Below, in pieces: positions 62,566-64,000 of a DNA stretch of 64,000 nt. The notes beneath the pieces are model-generated. The model did no database searches. It was not told where the DNA came from and was given only the letters and a program-made list of their open reading frames with translations. The position numbers were made by a program, and so were the translations under genes. The stretch is from Paraburkholderia caffeinitolerans (lineage in GTDB: Bacteria; Pseudomonadota; Gammaproteobacteria; Burkholderiales; Burkholderiaceae). The stretch spans positions 124,001-188,000 of the forward strand of contig NZ_CADIKL010000005.1 in the NCBI RefSeq assembly GCF_902859945.1. Direction: 5' to 3'. The number at the start of each line of letters is the position of its first letter. Positions within the stretch are counted from its first letter, which is position 1.

Positions 62566-63279
62566 ATGAAGATCGCTGTAATCAACTTCTCAGGCAATGT
62601 TGGCAAGAGTACCGTTGCACATCACCTTCTCGCGCCGCGGCTGGAGGGTGCCCAGGTGATTCCTGTCGAGTCGATCAACTCGGACGACAGCGAAAAAGGA
62701 TCGGCGATGCGTGGGAAGGAGTTTGGGGAACTGCAGGACAAACTCATGACCTTGCGGCATGCCGTGGTCGATATCGGCGCATCGAATGTCGAAGACTTTG
62801 TCTCGCTGATGCGGGACTATCACGGTTCTCACGAAGACTTCGATGCCTTCGTCGTACCGACCGTTCCTGCGCTTAAACAACAGGTCGATACAATTTCGAC
62901 ATTGCGCGCACTCACCGGAGAAATCGGTGTGCCGGCAAACCGCATTCGCGTCGTGTTTAACACGGTCACCAAGAAAGACGACGTGTCAAAGATTTTCTCG
63001 AAAATTTTCGACTACTACGCGGAAAACCGCAATTTTGTCTTGAATCGCGATGCGGTGATGTATGAGAACCCTATCTACGAAAAGATCAAGGCTTTCGATC
63101 GCTCCATCATCGATATTCGCAATGATCCGACCGACTATGTCGCGATGAACGCCGAAGCAATGGAGAGCGGGGAGCCCGAGGAACATCTTGCACAGATTCG
63201 CCAACTGGTTGCAATTAAACGTCTGGCCACGCGGGTAACCACCGAACTGGACGCAGTCTTCAAACTCGTGGTGCATTGA
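62566..63279 (+). CDS. stbB: StbB-family plasmid stability ATPase, 237 aa
   Basis: 'INFSGNVGKSTVAHHLLAPR' at the N-terminus is the Walker-type P-loop of StbB, a ParA-related ATPase linked to plasmid stability and conjugation in R388-type plasmids. The protein otherwise follows the family without insertions. Overlaps the next gene by one base. Confidence 0.88.
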   Translation: MKIAVINFSGNVGKSTVAHHLLAPRLEGAQVIPVESINSDDSEKGSAMRGKEFGELQDKLMTLRHAVVDIGASNVEDFVSLMRDYHGSHEDFDAFVVPTVPALKQQVDTISTLRALTGEIGVPANRIRVVFNTVTKKDDVSKIFSKIFDYYAENRNFVLNRDAVMYENPIYEKIKAFDRSIIDIRNDPTDYVAMNAEAMESGEPEEHLAQIRQLVAIKRLATRVTTELDAVFKLVVH

Positions 63280-63725
63280 TGGGCGCATCGGACGATTCGA
63301 TTCGCGAGGAACTGATCGGCGCAGTACTGGGTGAGCTATCGCTGCTGCGACGGGACGTGAAGGGCCTGTCCCGGCTGCTCGATACCACGGGCAAGCAGTT
63401 CAAGGACGACGGTGAACTTACGCTGCTGCGCTTCACATCCCGCTACGAGCAGTTCCTCAACCAGTTCGCAACATCGAGCACCGATGTGCTGGCCGAAGCG
63501 GGACGGTTTTCAGAGGCCCGGGATCAACTGCTTGGCGAGATCTCGCTCAGGCAGTACGACGAAGCCAACGGCCGAAGTCGCGATCTGCTACGCGACGTCT
63601 TGCGCGACGAGCGCGTCCGCGGCATCGGCCGAATCGAACTAGCCGTATGGACCGCGTGCGCCATGCTTGGCTCAGCGGTGCTCACGGTCGGAGCCCTTGC
63701 GGCGCTGCGGTTGCTGTCCATCTGA
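63279..63725 (+). CDS. StbC-like membrane protein, 148 aa
   Basis: Mostly helical, with one C-terminal membrane helix ('AVWTACAMLGSAVLTVGALA'). Position directly after stbB fits StbC. The ATG at 63279 overlaps the stbB stop. Confidence 0.65.
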   Translation: MGASDDSIREELIGAVLGELSLLRRDVKGLSRLLDTTGKQFKDDGELTLLRFTSRYEQFLNQFATSSTDVLAEAGRFSEARDQLLGEISLRQYDEANGRSRDLLRDVLRDERVRGIGRIELAVWTACAMLGSAVLTVGALAALRLLSI

Positions 63726-63736
63726 CTGGAGATCTC

Positions 63737-64000
63737 ATGAAACGATTGATCACTGTATTGATCTGCAGCGCGGCGGCCATCCCGACGATGGTGACGGCCG
63801 ACGACGACAACACCTCGGCCTGCGGTGTGGTGCTGTGCCTGGCAGGGCTCATGGACGGTGGCAATGGCGGCGGCCAATGCAATCAGTATGAACGTGACTA
63901 TTTTTCGATTGTGCGCTATCACCACGGGCATTTCGATCTGAGTGGCACGTCGAGCGCCCGGGGCGATTTTTTGAATCAATGCAATTCCGTCGGGAGTGAC
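63737..64000 (+). CDS. trbM: TrbM-family protein, truncated by the window end
   Basis: A signal peptide is followed by 'CGVVLCLAGLMDGGNGGGQC' and 'YERDYFSIVRYHHGHFD', the TrbM/KikA signature. TrbM is an accessory of conjugative secretion in IncP-type systems. The 3' end lies beyond base 64000. Confidence 0.88.
   Translation, partial: MKRLITVLICSAAAIPTMVTADDDNTSACGVVLCLAGLMDGGNGGGQCNQYERDYFSIVRYHHGHFDLSGTSSARGDFLNQCNSVGSD

Overview
The window looks like part of a conjugative plasmid, or a plasmid-like replicon, of a Burkholderiaceae bacterium (Burkholderia/Paraburkholderia type). This is an inference from GC-rich coding, an iteron-type Rep_3 initiator next to parA-parB and palindromic centromere-like sites, a DUF3717 gene, an ImuA-ImuB-DnaE2 mutagenesis cassette and an almost complete VirB/VirD4 type IV secretion (conjugation) locus. 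No rRNA, tRNA, CRISPR array, relaxase or oriT was recognised.

Layout. 1-7.3 kb: a block resembling a conjugative 'leading region': a large ParB-like protein diverging from a DUF932/SSB gene string across a 205-bp dyad-symmetric intergenic region, then a DUF7673-like gene and small DNA-binding proteins. 7.4-8.4 kb: a Xre-RES toxin-antitoxin pair. 8.6-13.9 kb: the replication and partition core (rep, iteron origin with a DnaA box, parA, parB, two 19-bp palindromes). 13.9-21.2 kb: an accessory island starting with a large tyrosine recombinase, followed by uncharacterised proteins including a DUF5677 protein. 21.2-21.4 kb: a 203-bp noncoding element with Tn7-like ends. 21.4-26.8 kb: a defence cluster (OLD-family ATPase/TOPRIM nuclease, KTSC protein, restriction endonuclease plus N6-adenine methyltransferase). 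27.0-29.6 kb: a second tyrosine recombinase with a co-translated membrane coiled-coil protein and small ORFs.

29.8-34.0 kb holds the most striking locus. A XRE repressor and an ImmA/IrrE metallopeptidase are followed by four genes encoding a two-domain ubiquitin-like protein, an E2-like protein, a JAMM deconjugase and an E1-like adenylyltransferase, in the order of the BilABCD (bacterial ISG15-like) antiphage conjugation system. A motif related to CGCTGATTAGCG lies upstream of the XRE gene and twice, as an inverted pair, upstream of the ubiquitin-like gene. This suggests that the repressor/protease pair switches the conjugation system on.

34.2-45.7 kb: a LexA-controlled imuA-imuB-dnaE2-SRAP operon, a plasmid-borne tRNA 2-selenouridine synthase, small zinc-ribbon proteins, and a LuxR-type regulator overlapping an AlkB-like membrane di-iron hydroxylase gene. 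45.8-46.4 kb: two divergent Arc-like ribbon-helix-helix regulators around an array of TAGTGAC boxes. 46.6-64 kb: the virB1-virB11 locus with small interspersed membrane proteins, a coupling protein split into a membrane piece and a soluble ATPase, a relaxase-C-terminus-like polyvalent protein, stbB, an stbC-like gene and a trbM gene cut by the window end.
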